Origin: Aurantimonas sp. 22II-16-19i
GTDB lineage: Bacteria > Pseudomonadota > Alphaproteobacteria > Rhizobiales > Rhizobiaceae
Direction of reading: 5' to 3'
Length of the DNA: 64,000 nt
NCBI RefSeq assembly: GCF_002088275.1
Contig: NZ_AQQS01000027.1
Location: forward strand, 1 to 64,000
Part shown: positions 46,738 through 55,131 of the stretch, piece after piece
Layout of the letters: the number at the start of each line of letters is the position of its first letter
Position numbering within the stretch: position 1 is the first letter of the stretch
Notes under the pieces: generated by a model
What the model was told of the DNA's origin: nothing
What the model saw: only the letters and a program-made list of their open reading frames with translations
The model's database searches: none
Translations under genes and position numbers: made by a program

Positions 46738-47506
46738 GCTCGGCCGGAACGGCGTTGGTCTTGACCTCGGCCTTGCACAGATCGGCGATGACGCAGGCCT
46801 CGCATTCGGGCCTTCGCGCCTTGCAGACATAGCGGCCGTGCAGGATCAGCCAGTGATGGGCATGCCGACGATAGGGCTGCGGGATGATCCGCAGCATTTT
46901 TTCCTCGACCTCGTCCGGCGTCGTGCCGGGGGCGAGATGCAGCCGGTTGCCGATTCGGAAGATGTGGGTGTCGACGGCGAGCGTCTCCTCGCCGAAGGCG
47001 ACGTTGAGGACGACGTTGGCGGTCTTGCGCCCGACGCCCGGAAGCGCCTCGAGCGCGGCGCGGTCGTTCGGCACCTCGCCGCCATGGCGGGCGACGAGGG
47101 CCTGGGAGAGCGCCAGAACGTTCTTCGCCTTGTTCCGGAAGAGGCCGATCGTCTTGATGTGGTCGCGGATCGTCTCCTCGCCGAGCGCCGCCATGGCATG
47201 CGGGTCGTCGGCGGCGGCGAACAGGCCGCGCGTCGCCTTGTTGACGCCCGCATCGGTCGCCTGGGCGGACAAAACGACGGCGACGAGAAGCGTGAAGGGG
47301 TTGCGATACTCGAGCTCGGATTCGGGCTCCGGGCGCTGGATCTCGAAGCGCCGGAAGATCTCCGATATCTCCTCGGGCGCGTAGGGGATCTTGATGCGAC
47401 GCTTGGCCGCGCGGCCCGCGGGTGCCCTGGCGGACGCTTTCGTCGCAGTCTTTGCGCCCGCTGGCTTGACCCGGGAGGCCGGCTTGTCGATCTTTTCAAC
47501 CATCAT
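46691..47506 (-). CDS. nth: Endonuclease III
   Basis: The 271-residue base-excision repair glycosylase/AP lyase removes oxidised pyrimidines. It has the helix-hairpin-helix LPGVGRKTANVVLNVAFG with the catalytic Lys, the catalytic Asp in LAVDTHIFR, and a 4Fe-4S cluster C-x6-C-x2-C-x5-C near the C-terminus. A basic N-terminal extension of about 45 residues (Lys/Ala-rich) is longer than in E. coli. ATG 47506 is chosen over an upstream TTG at 47539 that would overlap the divergent gene. Confidence 0.95.
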   Translation of the reverse strand: MMVEKIDKPASRVKPAGAKTATKASARAPAGRAAKRRIKIPYAPEEISEIFRRFEIQRPEPESELEYRNPFTLLVAVVLSAQATDAGVNKATRGLFAAADDPHAMAALGEETIRDHIKTIGLFRNKAKNVLALSQALVARHGGEVPNDRAALEALPGVGRKTANVVLNVAFGEETLAVDTHIFRIGNRLHLAPGTTPDEVEEKMLRIIPQPYRRHAHHWLILHGRYVCKARRPECEACVIADLCKAEVKTNAVPAELRPLPPGPPPALPKP

Positions 47507-47528
47507 CGCCCTATAGCGAGCTTGGCCG

Positions 47529-48065
47529 TTGGATGACAATCGCGATCAGCTGGCCCCGGAGCCGGAACGCCGCGCGCCCGATGCGCCGCGTGCTGCCGCC
47601 GACCGGCCGATCTTCCAGGCGCTGCTGACGCCCTATCGCTCGCTCGGGCGGCGCGGTTTCGTCGTGACGATGAGCCTCTTCTGCCTCGTCAGCCTCGTCG
47701 CCGGCCTCGCCTTCTGGGTGAAGGGCGCCTGGCCCGTCTTCGGCTTCCTCGGCCTCGACGTGCTCGTCCTGTGGTGGGCCTTCTCGGCGAGCTATCGGTC
47801 GGCCAGGGCCCGCGAGGAGGTTCTCGTGACGCGCACCGACTGCGCCATCCGCAAGATCTCGCCGAAGGGCATCGTGCGCGAGGACCACCACAATCCGTTC
47901 TTCGCGCGCTTCTCCGTCAACCGGCACGAGGAGATCGGCATCACCCGGATGAGCGTCGATTCGCGCAACGTCTCGACGGAGATCGGCAGCTTCCTCAATC
48001 CCGACGACAAGGACAGTTTCGCCGCGGCGTTCCAGAAGGCGCTGATCACGGCCAGGCGCGGCTGA
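47529..48065 (+). CDS. DUF2244 family membrane protein
   Basis: The 178-residue protein has two adjacent membrane helices (about residues 45-90) followed by a cytoplasmic domain typical of DUF2244: IVREDHHNPFFARFSVNR and GSFLNPDDKDSFAAAF. The start must be the TTG at 47529, because an in-frame stop lies at 47514 and no ATG occurs before the first helix. It is divergent from nth with only 22 bases between starts. Family function is unknown. Confidence 0.85.
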   Translation: MDDNRDQLAPEPERRAPDAPRAAADRPIFQALLTPYRSLGRRGFVVTMSLFCLVSLVAGLAFWVKGAWPVFGFLGLDVLVLWWAFSASYRSARAREEVLVTRTDCAIRKISPKGIVREDHHNPFFARFSVNRHEEIGITRMSVDSRNVSTEIGSFLNPDDKDSFAAAFQKALITARRG

Positions 48066-48153
48066 AAATCTTTCTCGGCCCTCCGGGTCGACCGGAAATC
48101 GGGTGGCGACACGCCCGATCCCATGCACAGATGACGGCGAAGGAGACATCGCC

Positions 48154-49068
48154 ATGCTGTCATTTGCCACTGCCCCATGCGAAACGGTTCCCCTGCCCGA
48201 CATCATGCCGACCGGACGCGCCGCCTTGACCGACTACGAGACCGTCCGCCGGATGATCGAGTTCATCTCGACCGAATATCGCAGCCAGCCGAGCCTCGCC
48301 GAGATCGCCGAGACGGTCGGCCGCTCGGAAGAGACGCTGACCTCGCTGCTCAAGCGCTGGGCCGGGCTGACGCCGAAGGCGTTCCTGCAGGCGGTGACGC
48401 TGGACAATGCCCGACGGCTGCTCGACGACGGCGCGTCCCTGCTCGATGCCGCCTATGAGGTGGGCTATTCCGGCCCGTCGCGGCTGCACGACCTGTTCGT
48501 CAAGCACGAGGCGGTCTCGCCCGGCGACTACAAGGCCCGCGGGCAGGGGATCGACCTCTTCTACGGCTACCACCCGACGCCCTTCGGGCTCGCCATCGTG
48601 GTGGCGACCGAGCGGGGCCTCGCCGGCATCGGCTTTGCCGATCCGACCGACGGCGGCGAGGGACAGGCGCTGGAAGACATGCGCCGGCGCTGGCCGAAGG
48701 CGCGGTTCACCGCCGATGCCATGCGCACCGCCCCCTTCGCCAGGCGGATCTTCGAGCCCTCGCGCTGGCAGGAGGATCGCCCGCTGAAGGTCGTCCTGAT
48801 CGGGACCGACTTCGAGATCCGCGTCTGGCAGACCCTTCTGCAGATACCGCTCGGCTCCGCCACCAGCTATTCGACCATCGCCGAGCGGATCGGGGCGCCG
48901 AAGGCCGCCCGCGCCGTCGGGGCGGCGGTCGGGCGAAACCCGGTTTCCTTCGTCGTGCCGTGCCACCGGGTGCTCGGCAAGAGCGGCGCCCTCACCGGCT
49001 ATCACTGGGGCATCACCCGCAAGCGGGCGATGCTCGGCTGGGAGAGCGGCGTGCTCGCGCGGGAATAG
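48154..49068 (+). CDS. Ada-like methylated-DNA--protein-cysteine methyltransferase with AraC-type HTH
   Basis: The 304-residue protein joins an AraC-type helix-turn-helix (about residues 30-115) to an O6-methylguanine-DNA methyltransferase domain. The acceptor Cys is in VPCHRVLGKSG, with the Arg-finger region KAARAVGAAVGRNP. It lacks the N-terminal AdaA zinc domain that senses methylphosphotriesters in E. coli Ada, so its regulatory trigger differs. AAGGAGA precedes the ATG at 48154. Confidence 0.92.
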   Translation: MLSFATAPCETVPLPDIMPTGRAALTDYETVRRMIEFISTEYRSQPSLAEIAETVGRSEETLTSLLKRWAGLTPKAFLQAVTLDNARRLLDDGASLLDAAYEVGYSGPSRLHDLFVKHEAVSPGDYKARGQGIDLFYGYHPTPFGLAIVVATERGLAGIGFADPTDGGEGQALEDMRRRWPKARFTADAMRTAPFARRIFEPSRWQEDRPLKVVLIGTDFEIRVWQTLLQIPLGSATSYSTIAERIGAPKAARAVGAAVGRNPVSFVVPCHRVLGKSGALTGYHWGITRKRAMLGWESGVLARE

Positions 49069-49144
49069 CCTCTCGCCCTCGATCGGCTTCCTGCCACCCG
49101 CGCAGCGCTCAGCACCTGATCCTGGAAGGCGCTCGAACCTCGGA

Positions 49145-51334
49145 TCAGGCCGCGCGGCGCAACGGCTGGTGGCCCGGACGAGCGGCCACGGCGGCGATCG
49201 TGAAATAGGCGATCAGGCGCTTCAGCGCATCCGCCTGCGCGGTCAGTTCCTGGGTCGCCGCATTGGTCTCCTCGATCATCGCGGCGTTCTGCTGGGTCAT
49301 CTGGTCCATCTGCCCCACCGCCCCGTTGATCTCGGACAGGCCGATCGCCTGGGACTTCGAGCCCCTGGCGATCTGCTCGACCTTGCCGTCGATCTCCATG
49401 ACCTGGGCGACGATCCGGCGCAGGGCCTCGGCGGCGTTGTCGACGAATTCGACACCCTTTTCGACATTGCCGGAGGCGGCGCTGATCAGCGCCTTGATCT
49501 CGTCGGCCGCAGCGGAGGACCGCTGGGACAATTCGCGGACTTCCTGGGCGACGACTGCGAAACCCTTGCCTGCCTCGCCGGCCCGCGCCGCCTCGACGCC
49601 GGCGTTCAACGCCAGGAGGTTCGTCTGGAACGAGATCTCGTTGATCACCGAAATGATCGCCTCGATCTTCTGGGAGGACTCGGCGATCTTGCGCATGGCG
49701 TCGATCGCCTGCTGGACGATCTGGTCGGCGCGCTCGGCATCGTCGCGGGCAGAGCGCACCGACTTCGCCGCTCCGCCGGCGAGATCGGCGTTCTGGCCCA
49801 CCTGGCCGGTGATCTCGCCCAGCGCCGCGACGCTCTCCTCGATGCTGGCGGCCTGCCCCTCGATGCGGTGGGTCATGTTCTCGGTCGCCGAACCGATCTC
49901 CTGGGTCCCGGCCTCGATGCTCTCGACGGAGGCGCTGACGGACTGCATCGTCTGGCGCAGCTTGTCGAGGGCGGCCTCGTAGTCGTCCTTCAGCTGTCGG
50001 TATTGGTTCGGGAACTCGCCCTTCAGCGGCGTGACGAGGTCGCCCGCGGCGAGCCGGGCGAGGCCCGAGCCGAGGGAGGCGACGACCGCCGCCTGTTCCG
50101 CCGCGGTCCGCCGACGCTCGCTCTCGCTCTCGTCGCGCAGGCGGTCGGCGTTCGCGCGCTCGTTCTCGGCCGCGACCTCGGCGGCGACACCGCTCTTCAG
50201 CTGGTGACGGAAGCCCTCGAGAGCTTTGGCAAAGGTCCCGAGCTCGTCCCGCTTGTCCGTGCCGGAGACGGCGCCGTCGTAGTTGCCCTTGGCAAGGCCT
50301 TCGACGCCCGCAAGCAGCTGCGACAGCGGGCGGGTGACGACCTGGCGCGCAGCGAACGCCATCGCGATCAGAACCGCCGCCAAAAGGACGCCGCCGATCA
50401 GCAGGAACTTGCTGACCTCGGCATAGACGGGCGCCGTGAAGACCGTCGCGGGAACATCGACGATCAGCGCCCAGCGCTTGCCGAGACCGGGAAGCTCGAA
50501 GGGATAGACGATCCGTTCGAACGCCCCGTCGGCGATGCCGTTGATGGTCCGCGGCTCGCCGCTCGCCAGCGCCGTGTCGACGAGATCCTTGCCCTCTTCG
50601 TCATAGGGCTTCATCAACTGGTCGCCGGAACCGCTCACCAGCCAGTTGCCGGTGCCCGAAAGCAGGTAGGTCCGGCCGCCTTCGAAGGGCACCATGGTGC
50701 TCACCAGGCGGCTCAGCCCGTCGAGGCTGAAGTCGACGCCGCCGACCCCGATGAGCTTGTCGCCGGCCATCATCGGAAAGGCGATCGACGACATCAGGGC
50801 GTCGACCTCGGAGGCCTTGTAGGGTTCGGTGATCGACGGCTTGCCGCTCTTGGCGGCGAGATCGTACCAGGGGGCGGCGTAATCCATCGTGAAGGTCGAG
50901 AAGACGACGTCGCCGGAGGCATTCTTCGTCCAGTAGGGCGTGTAGATGCCTTCCGCATTGGTGCCGACGGCGCCCTTCTCGGTGATGCCGTCGAAGCCGT
51001 TCGGCGCCTCGGCCATCCATGCGCCGAAGAGGTTCTCGTTGCGCATCGCCACCGATTTCAGCATCTCGATCACCGCCGCGCGATCACGGTTTCCCGCCGC
51101 ATTGGCGGCGGCGATCATGCCGGTCATGCTCCGGCCCGCCGCGACCGCCAGCCCGACCTCGGCGCCGACGGCGCTGGCGACATTGCGCGCCTCGGTGTTG
51201 GCGGAGCGGTAGATGTCGGTCTCGACGCGAGACTTGGTCTCGAAGGCCGAAAGGGCGACGGCGAGGATCAGGATCGAGGCGACGGTTCCGCCGGCGAAGA
51301 CCAGAAGTTTGGAGGCAAGCGACTTCATCTGCAT
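49145..51334 (-). CDS. Methyl-accepting chemotaxis protein with periplasmic Cache domain
   Basis: The 729-residue receptor has TM1 (about residues 8-30), a periplasmic dCache ligand-binding domain (about 40-300) and TM2 (about 310-332). HAMP-type linkers follow, one near 335-390 and a second-like segment near 430-480. The long signalling coiled coil has the conserved hairpin tip at about 590-620 (FQTNLLALNAGVEAARAG). The Cache fold suggests amino- or organic-acid sensing. ATG 51334 has CGGAG eight bases upstream; a TTG at 51385 would add 17 residues. No che genes are adjacent. Confidence 0.92.
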   Translation of the reverse strand: MQMKSLASKLLVFAGGTVASILILAVALSAFETKSRVETDIYRSANTEARNVASAVGAEVGLAVAAGRSMTGMIAAANAAGNRDRAAVIEMLKSVAMRNENLFGAWMAEAPNGFDGITEKGAVGTNAEGIYTPYWTKNASGDVVFSTFTMDYAAPWYDLAAKSGKPSITEPYKASEVDALMSSIAFPMMAGDKLIGVGGVDFSLDGLSRLVSTMVPFEGGRTYLLSGTGNWLVSGSGDQLMKPYDEEGKDLVDTALASGEPRTINGIADGAFERIVYPFELPGLGKRWALIVDVPATVFTAPVYAEVSKFLLIGGVLLAAVLIAMAFAARQVVTRPLSQLLAGVEGLAKGNYDGAVSGTDKRDELGTFAKALEGFRHQLKSGVAAEVAAENERANADRLRDESESERRRTAAEQAAVVASLGSGLARLAAGDLVTPLKGEFPNQYRQLKDDYEAALDKLRQTMQSVSASVESIEAGTQEIGSATENMTHRIEGQAASIEESVAALGEITGQVGQNADLAGGAAKSVRSARDDAERADQIVQQAIDAMRKIAESSQKIEAIISVINEISFQTNLLALNAGVEAARAGEAGKGFAVVAQEVRELSQRSSAAADEIKALISAASGNVEKGVEFVDNAAEALRRIVAQVMEIDGKVEQIARGSKSQAIGLSEINGAVGQMDQMTQQNAAMIEETNAATQELTAQADALKRLIAYFTIAAVAARPGHQPLRRAA

Positions 51335-51554
51335 GGCAGGGCTCCGGGGCTCAAGGGCCGTTTTGCGCTGCAGCAGCATTGCCAAGATTCATCTGACGAA
51401 ATGTTAAGTCATCCGAAAACGTGGCGCGGGCGGCCAGATTCTCCTTACCGGCAGAAGTCGAGCGGCGATGGCGACCGCTTCCGATGGGCCGTCGCATCGG
51501 AAAATGGCGCTAAGACTGCCGGGCCAGCGGCGCGGAAGCGCAGTCGCGCCAGGC

Positions 51555-52190
51555 TCAGCGCCTCTGCCCGGCCTCGACGTCGCCGCCTTCCTCTGCGTGC
51601 GGAGCCGCCTCATCCCGGCTGAACAGGAACTTGTAGGTCCCGACGCAGCCGACGAGACAGATGGCGATGGCGGCCAGATAGAGCGGCCAGGTCGAATGGC
51701 CGGAGAAATACGTCTGGAACGCCGTGCCGAACAGGTAGGCGAGGCCGCCATAGGCAAGCGACCAGGCCGCCGCGCTGATCGAGTTGTAGAGCAGGAAGAC
51801 CGGCCAGTTCATGTGCATGGTGCCGGCGACGAAGCCATTGAGCTGGCGCAGGATGATGATGAAGCGGGCGACGAGGACGACGGCGATGCCGTAGTTCTGG
51901 AACCGCTCCTCGACCATCTTGAAGCGCTTCTCGCCGAGGCCGAACCGTTCGCCCCACCGCACCACCATGGCCCGCCCGTACCGGCGCCCGACCAGATAGC
52001 CGATGTTGTCGCCGATGATCGAGCCGAAGAACGCCGCCCCGAGGACGAGCAGGATGTGCAGCGAGCCTTCGCCCGCCAAGAGCCCGCCGGCGACGACGAG
52101 GCTCTCGCCCGGCAGCGGCAGGCCCGTCGATTCCAGAAGAACGACGATGAACAGGAGGCCGCAGCCGTATTGTACGAGATATTCCGTCAC
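51555..52190 (-). CDS. DedA family membrane protein
   Basis: The 211-residue DedA/SNARE-associated-fold protein has the conserved ESTGLPLPGESLVV and GDNIGYLVGRRYG, and FIIILRQLNGFVAGTMHMNW carrying the essential Arg. Homologues flip undecaprenyl phosphate or phospholipids. The start is a GTG at 52190 with AGGAGAG eight bases before it. The C-terminus is a short acidic cytoplasmic tail. Confidence 0.93.
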   Translation of the reverse strand: MTEYLVQYGCGLLFIVVLLESTGLPLPGESLVVAGGLLAGEGSLHILLVLGAAFFGSIIGDNIGYLVGRRYGRAMVVRWGERFGLGEKRFKMVEERFQNYGIAVVLVARFIIILRQLNGFVAGTMHMNWPVFLLYNSISAAAWSLAYGGLAYLFGTAFQTYFSGHSTWPLYLAAIAICLVGCVGTYKFLFSRDEAAPHAEEGGDVEAGQRR

Positions 52191-52291
52191 CGGCTGCGTC
52201 TCTCCTCGGCGTCAGGCAGGGCCGTCATACCGCCTCTGGCTTGCATGAAGCCCTGCAGACGGCAAAGCGATCGTGGCCCCGCGGCCCGCGG

Positions 52292-53518
52292 TCATGCCCG
52301 CACGAGCAGCGCCACCGCCTCGACGTGATGGGACCACAGGAACTGGTCGACCGGCGTCACCGAGACGATCCGGTAGCCGCCATCGACGAGGATCTTCAGA
52401 TCCCGCGCCAGCGTGACAGGGTTGCACGACACGGCTGCGACGCGCTTGACGCCCGATCCGGCCAGTTCGCGCACCAGCGCCTCCGCCCCGGCTCGCGGCG
52501 GATCGAAGACGACGCCGTCGAACGCATTGAGCTCCTTGGCCGGCACCGGGCGGCGAAACAGATCGCGCCGCTCGGTCGAGAGCGGCTTCAGCCCCGTGGC
52601 GCCGCGATGCGCCCGATCCTGCGCGGCCAGCGCCGCCGCCTCGCTCTCCACCGCATGGACCGCCGACTGGCGCGCGAGCCGCAGCGAGAAGGTACCGCAG
52701 CCGGAGAAGAAGTCCGCGACGCGTTTGGCGCCTGCCAGATGTCCAACCACCAGTTCCGCCATCACGGCCTCGGCGCTCTCGACCGCCTGCAGGAAGGCGC
52801 CCGGCGGAAGCTCGACGCTGACGCCGGAGAAGTCGACGAGCGGCGGCCGGATCTGGACGAGGATCTCGCCCTCGACGCTGAGGCGCGCGATGCCCGCCTC
52901 GAGCGCCATGGCCACCGCCGGCTGCCGCAGCTTCTCGGACAGCCTGGCGGCATCGCTCACGGCGACGTCGAGGCCGGCCGTCGTCGCGGTGACCATCAGC
53001 TTCAGCGGCCGCTTGCGGTCGGCAAGGAGCGAGGCGAGCCTGCGCAGGAACGGCAGCGCCGCCTCGATTGCCGGCAGTGCGATCGGACAGGTCTCGATCG
53101 CCACGACGCGGTTGCTGCGCGCGGCGTTGTAGCCGAGAAGCAGGCGGTTGCCGGGCCGTGTCGCCGTCAGGGCCACGCGGCGGCGCGAGCGGGGCAGGCA
53201 GCCGACGAGAGGTTCGACCTGTGTTTCCAGCCCCTCCCGCGCCAGCGTCGAACCGATCAGGTCGCGCTTGAACTCCCGGTAGACCGCCTCGCTCGCATGC
53301 TGGAGATCGCAGCCGCCGCACTCGCCGAAATGCGGACAAGGCGGCTCCCGGCGTTCCGGCGACAGTTCGACGGGCGTGAATTGCGGCCGCCCGCCCGGCG
53401 CGTCCGATCCGATCTCGACCACCTCGCCCGGCAGGGTGAACGGCAGGTAGAGCGGCCCGTCCGCCCCTTGCGCGATGCCGTCGCCCTTCGCCCCGAGGCT
53501 GTCGATGGTTACGTGCAA
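52292..53518 (-). CDS. RlmD/TrmA-family RNA 5-methyluridine methyltransferase
   Basis: The 408-residue enzyme has a TRAM-like N-terminus (GAKGDGIAQG) and an iron-sulfur motif C-x5-C-x2-C in PCPHFGECGGCDLQ. A SAM-binding FFSGCGTFSLRLA lies near residue 265, and the catalytic SCNPVTLARD near 365. It methylates a uridine in 23S rRNA or tRNA; the exact position is not determined by sequence. The TTG start at 53518 overlaps the end of the TlyA-like gene by ten bases and is preceded by AAAGGCGA, so translation is coupled. Confidence 0.9.
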   Translation of the reverse strand: MHVTIDSLGAKGDGIAQGADGPLYLPFTLPGEVVEIGSDAPGGRPQFTPVELSPERREPPCPHFGECGGCDLQHASEAVYREFKRDLIGSTLAREGLETQVEPLVGCLPRSRRRVALTATRPGNRLLLGYNAARSNRVVAIETCPIALPAIEAALPFLRRLASLLADRKRPLKLMVTATTAGLDVAVSDAARLSEKLRQPAVAMALEAGIARLSVEGEILVQIRPPLVDFSGVSVELPPGAFLQAVESAEAVMAELVVGHLAGAKRVADFFSGCGTFSLRLARQSAVHAVESEAAALAAQDRAHRGATGLKPLSTERRDLFRRPVPAKELNAFDGVVFDPPRAGAEALVRELAGSGVKRVAAVSCNPVTLARDLKILVDGGYRIVSVTPVDQFLWSHHVEAVALLVRA

Positions 53519-54276
53519 GATTTCGCCTTTCGTCCGTGCAGCAGAAATTCACGGTTGCCGTCGCCGCCGAGGATCGGCGAATCGATGAGTTCCAGCGCCT
53601 GCCACCCCGGCTGTGCATCCAGCCAGTCCCGCAGGCGCGCAGCCACCGTCTCGGCCTGCGAGGGATCACGCAGCAGGCCGCCCTTGCCGATCGCTTCCCG
53701 GCCCGCCTCGAACTGCGGCTTGACCAGCAACACGGCTTCGGTTCCGGGCTCGGCCAGTTCGAGCGCCGGAGGCAAGGCCAGGGTCAGGGAGATGAAACTG
53801 ACGTCCGCGACCAGGAAATCGAACGAACGCCCGAAGAGATCCTCCCGCGTCATCTCCCGGGCGTTCAAGCCCTCGATGCAGCTGACGCGCGGATCGGCCG
53901 CGATCACCGGGTTCATCTGGTCATGGCCGACATCGATCGCAAGGACGTGTGCCGCGCCCCGTTCGAGCAGAAGCTGGGTGAAGCCGCCGGTCGAGGCCCC
54001 GACGTCCAGCGCGCTGCGACCGGCCGGATTCGCGCCGAACCCGTCGAGCCCGGCCTTCAGCTTCAGCGCCGCGCGCGAGACATAGGCCTGCGCCGGATCG
54101 TCGATGGCGATGGCGGCACCCGGATCGACGGCGAGGCTGGCCTTCGTCTCGACCCGGCCCTCCACGCGGACATGGCCGCGCTGGATCGCGTCCCGCGCGC
54201 GGGAGCGCGTCGGCGAAAGACCTCGTTCGACGAGGCAGGCATCGAGACGGATGCGGGATTCAATATGTTCGGCCAT
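53509..54276 (-). CDS. TlyA-family rRNA 2'-O-methyltransferase
   Basis: The 255-residue protein has an S4 RNA-binding domain (about residues 8-65) followed by an FtsJ-type methyltransferase (about 68-245) with LDVGASTGGFTQLLLERG and ADVSFISLTLALP, and the Lys in LVKPQFEAG. In Mycobacterium TlyA methylates both rRNAs and affects capreomycin response. In many bacteria it sits beside dxs, which is not here. It is coupled to the downstream RNA methyltransferase. Confidence 0.92.
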   Translation of the reverse strand: MAEHIESRIRLDACLVERGLSPTRSRARDAIQRGHVRVEGRVETKASLAVDPGAAIAIDDPAQAYVSRAALKLKAGLDGFGANPAGRSALDVGASTGGFTQLLLERGAAHVLAIDVGHDQMNPVIAADPRVSCIEGLNAREMTREDLFGRSFDFLVADVSFISLTLALPPALELAEPGTEAVLLVKPQFEAGREAIGKGGLLRDPSQAETVAARLRDWLDAQPGWQALELIDSPILGGDGNREFLLHGRKAKSCT

Positions 54277-54458
54277 GCCCGGGTGATGCGACGCGGTCGC
54301 TTCCTTGGCAAGCCGAAAATCGGCGAAGGCGGCAGCCGCCGATCATTCGGGAGGCGTGGCGGCCATCAGAAACGTCGGTGCTTCTGTCTTCGTTGCCACC
54401 GTGCTCACGCCCGGCGCCGCACAGGCGGCGCCGTTTCGGCAGAACAGACCGCCGGCGC

Positions 54459-54653
54459 TCAATGGCCCTGCTTGGCGCGTTCGGCCTCTTCGCGGATCGC
54501 GTCTTCGTGATAGCTCGCGCCGCCCATGGCGAATTCGACACGATCCGGCAGCGCATCCTTCGAAAAGCGCCGCGATGCTGCGACGGCAGCGCGGCGAGCC
54601 TCGATCGGAAACTGCAGAATCTCGGCGCCCTGATGATGTTCCGTTGCGGTCAT
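54459..54653 (-). CDS. DUF2735 family small protein beside glnII
   Basis: The 64-residue protein has the DUF2735 pattern: an N-terminal EILQFPIEAR segment, a helical middle, and a C-terminal MGGASYHEDAIREEA. AGAGGAA lies seven bases before the ATG. To my recollection this family is found in Rhizobiales next to type II glutamine synthetase, as here. Its role is unknown; a regulator or partner of GlnII is a reasonable guess. A sigma-54-like promoter lies upstream. Confidence 0.8.
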   Translation of the reverse strand: MTATEHHQGAEILQFPIEARRAAVAASRRFSKDALPDRVEFAMGGASYHEDAIREEAERAKQGH

Positions 54654-54807
54654 TGGTCATTTCCTCTGCGTTGTCTTGCCCCGTGCCGGAGGATCCTCCG
54701 GTAAATAGGTGTGCATATCCCTTATGCAATATGCAACTTTTTTGGGCTGATTCTTGCCGATTTCGTGATCACCCGCAAGCGCCCAATCGAGATGGGCTGC
54801 TCGATGC

Positions 54808-54830
54808 CCAATCATCCCTTCGATGATTGG
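54808..54830. repeat. Perfect 9-base inverted repeat in the glnII/DUF2735 region
   Basis: CCAATCATC (54808-54816) and GATGATTGG (54822-54830) are separated by five bases. The repeat is embedded in a run of related words: GCCCAATC at 54781 and 54806, TGGGC-N8-GCCCA at 54793-54810, and TGGCAC-N10-GTGCCA at 54828-54849. The density suggests regulator-binding sites, or an RNA hairpin if transcribed. Confidence 0.8.
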
Positions 54831-54834
54831 CACG

Positions 54835-54849
54835 GCTGCGATCGTGCCA
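54835..54849 (-). promoter_or_regulatory. Candidate sigma-54 promoter for the DUF2735 gene
   Basis: On the minus strand the sequence TGGCACG-ATCG-CAGC matches the -24 GG / -12 GC elements with the required ten-base spacing. Transcription would start near 54824, giving a leader of about 170 bases. The -12 box is imperfect (CAGC instead of TTGC), and it overlaps an inverted repeat, so an operator reading is also possible. Confidence 0.4.
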
Positions 54850-55021
54850 TCGCTCGGCGGCGCCAGGCTGGACGGACGGCGGTCGGCAAGAAAACCACCG
54901 GGGGTCCGCCTGAAGCCGGAGGCTGAACGCTCACGGCAGCGTCCTGGCGGGGTCCGAGGCGGTGTCGAGATGGTTCAGGAGCAAGGCGGCGGGCGGACCG
55001 ATCCGATCCGCGCAACCCACT

Positions 55022-55036
55022 TGGCACGCAACGTGC
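55022..55036 (+). promoter_or_regulatory. Sigma-54 promoter of glnII
   Basis: TTGGCACG-CAAC-GTGCT matches the consensus YTGGCACG-N4-TTGCW at all but one base, with GG and GC ten bases apart. The start of transcription would be near 55048, about 85 bases before the glnII ATG. Sigma-54/NtrC control of glnII is known in rhizobia, so the assignment is well supported. Confidence 0.8.
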
Positions 55037-55131
55037 TTCTCAGGTGTTGGTTCCGCTCGGCGCGCTCCCGTGGAGCCCCCGGACCTATCGATGTGTTTCG
55101 ACGCGCCTGCCGCGTCCACCATGGAAGATGA

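Larger units (their letters stand above)
54654..55131. other. glnII/DUF2735 divergent control region
   Basis: This segment of 478 bases between two divergent genes contains no further gene. It holds two sigma-54-like promoters and a cluster of overlapping inverted repeats at 54781-54851, listed separately. The part near 54700-54770 is notably A/T-rich (for example AATATGCAACTTTTTTGGGC) compared with the rest of the window. Confidence 0.75.

Noticed and set aside
54828-54849. TGGCAC-N10-GTGCCA as a sigma-54 promoter on the plus strand
   Set aside because: In the plus direction the -12 GC is missing at the required distance. Only the minus-strand reading has the GG-N10-GC spacing.
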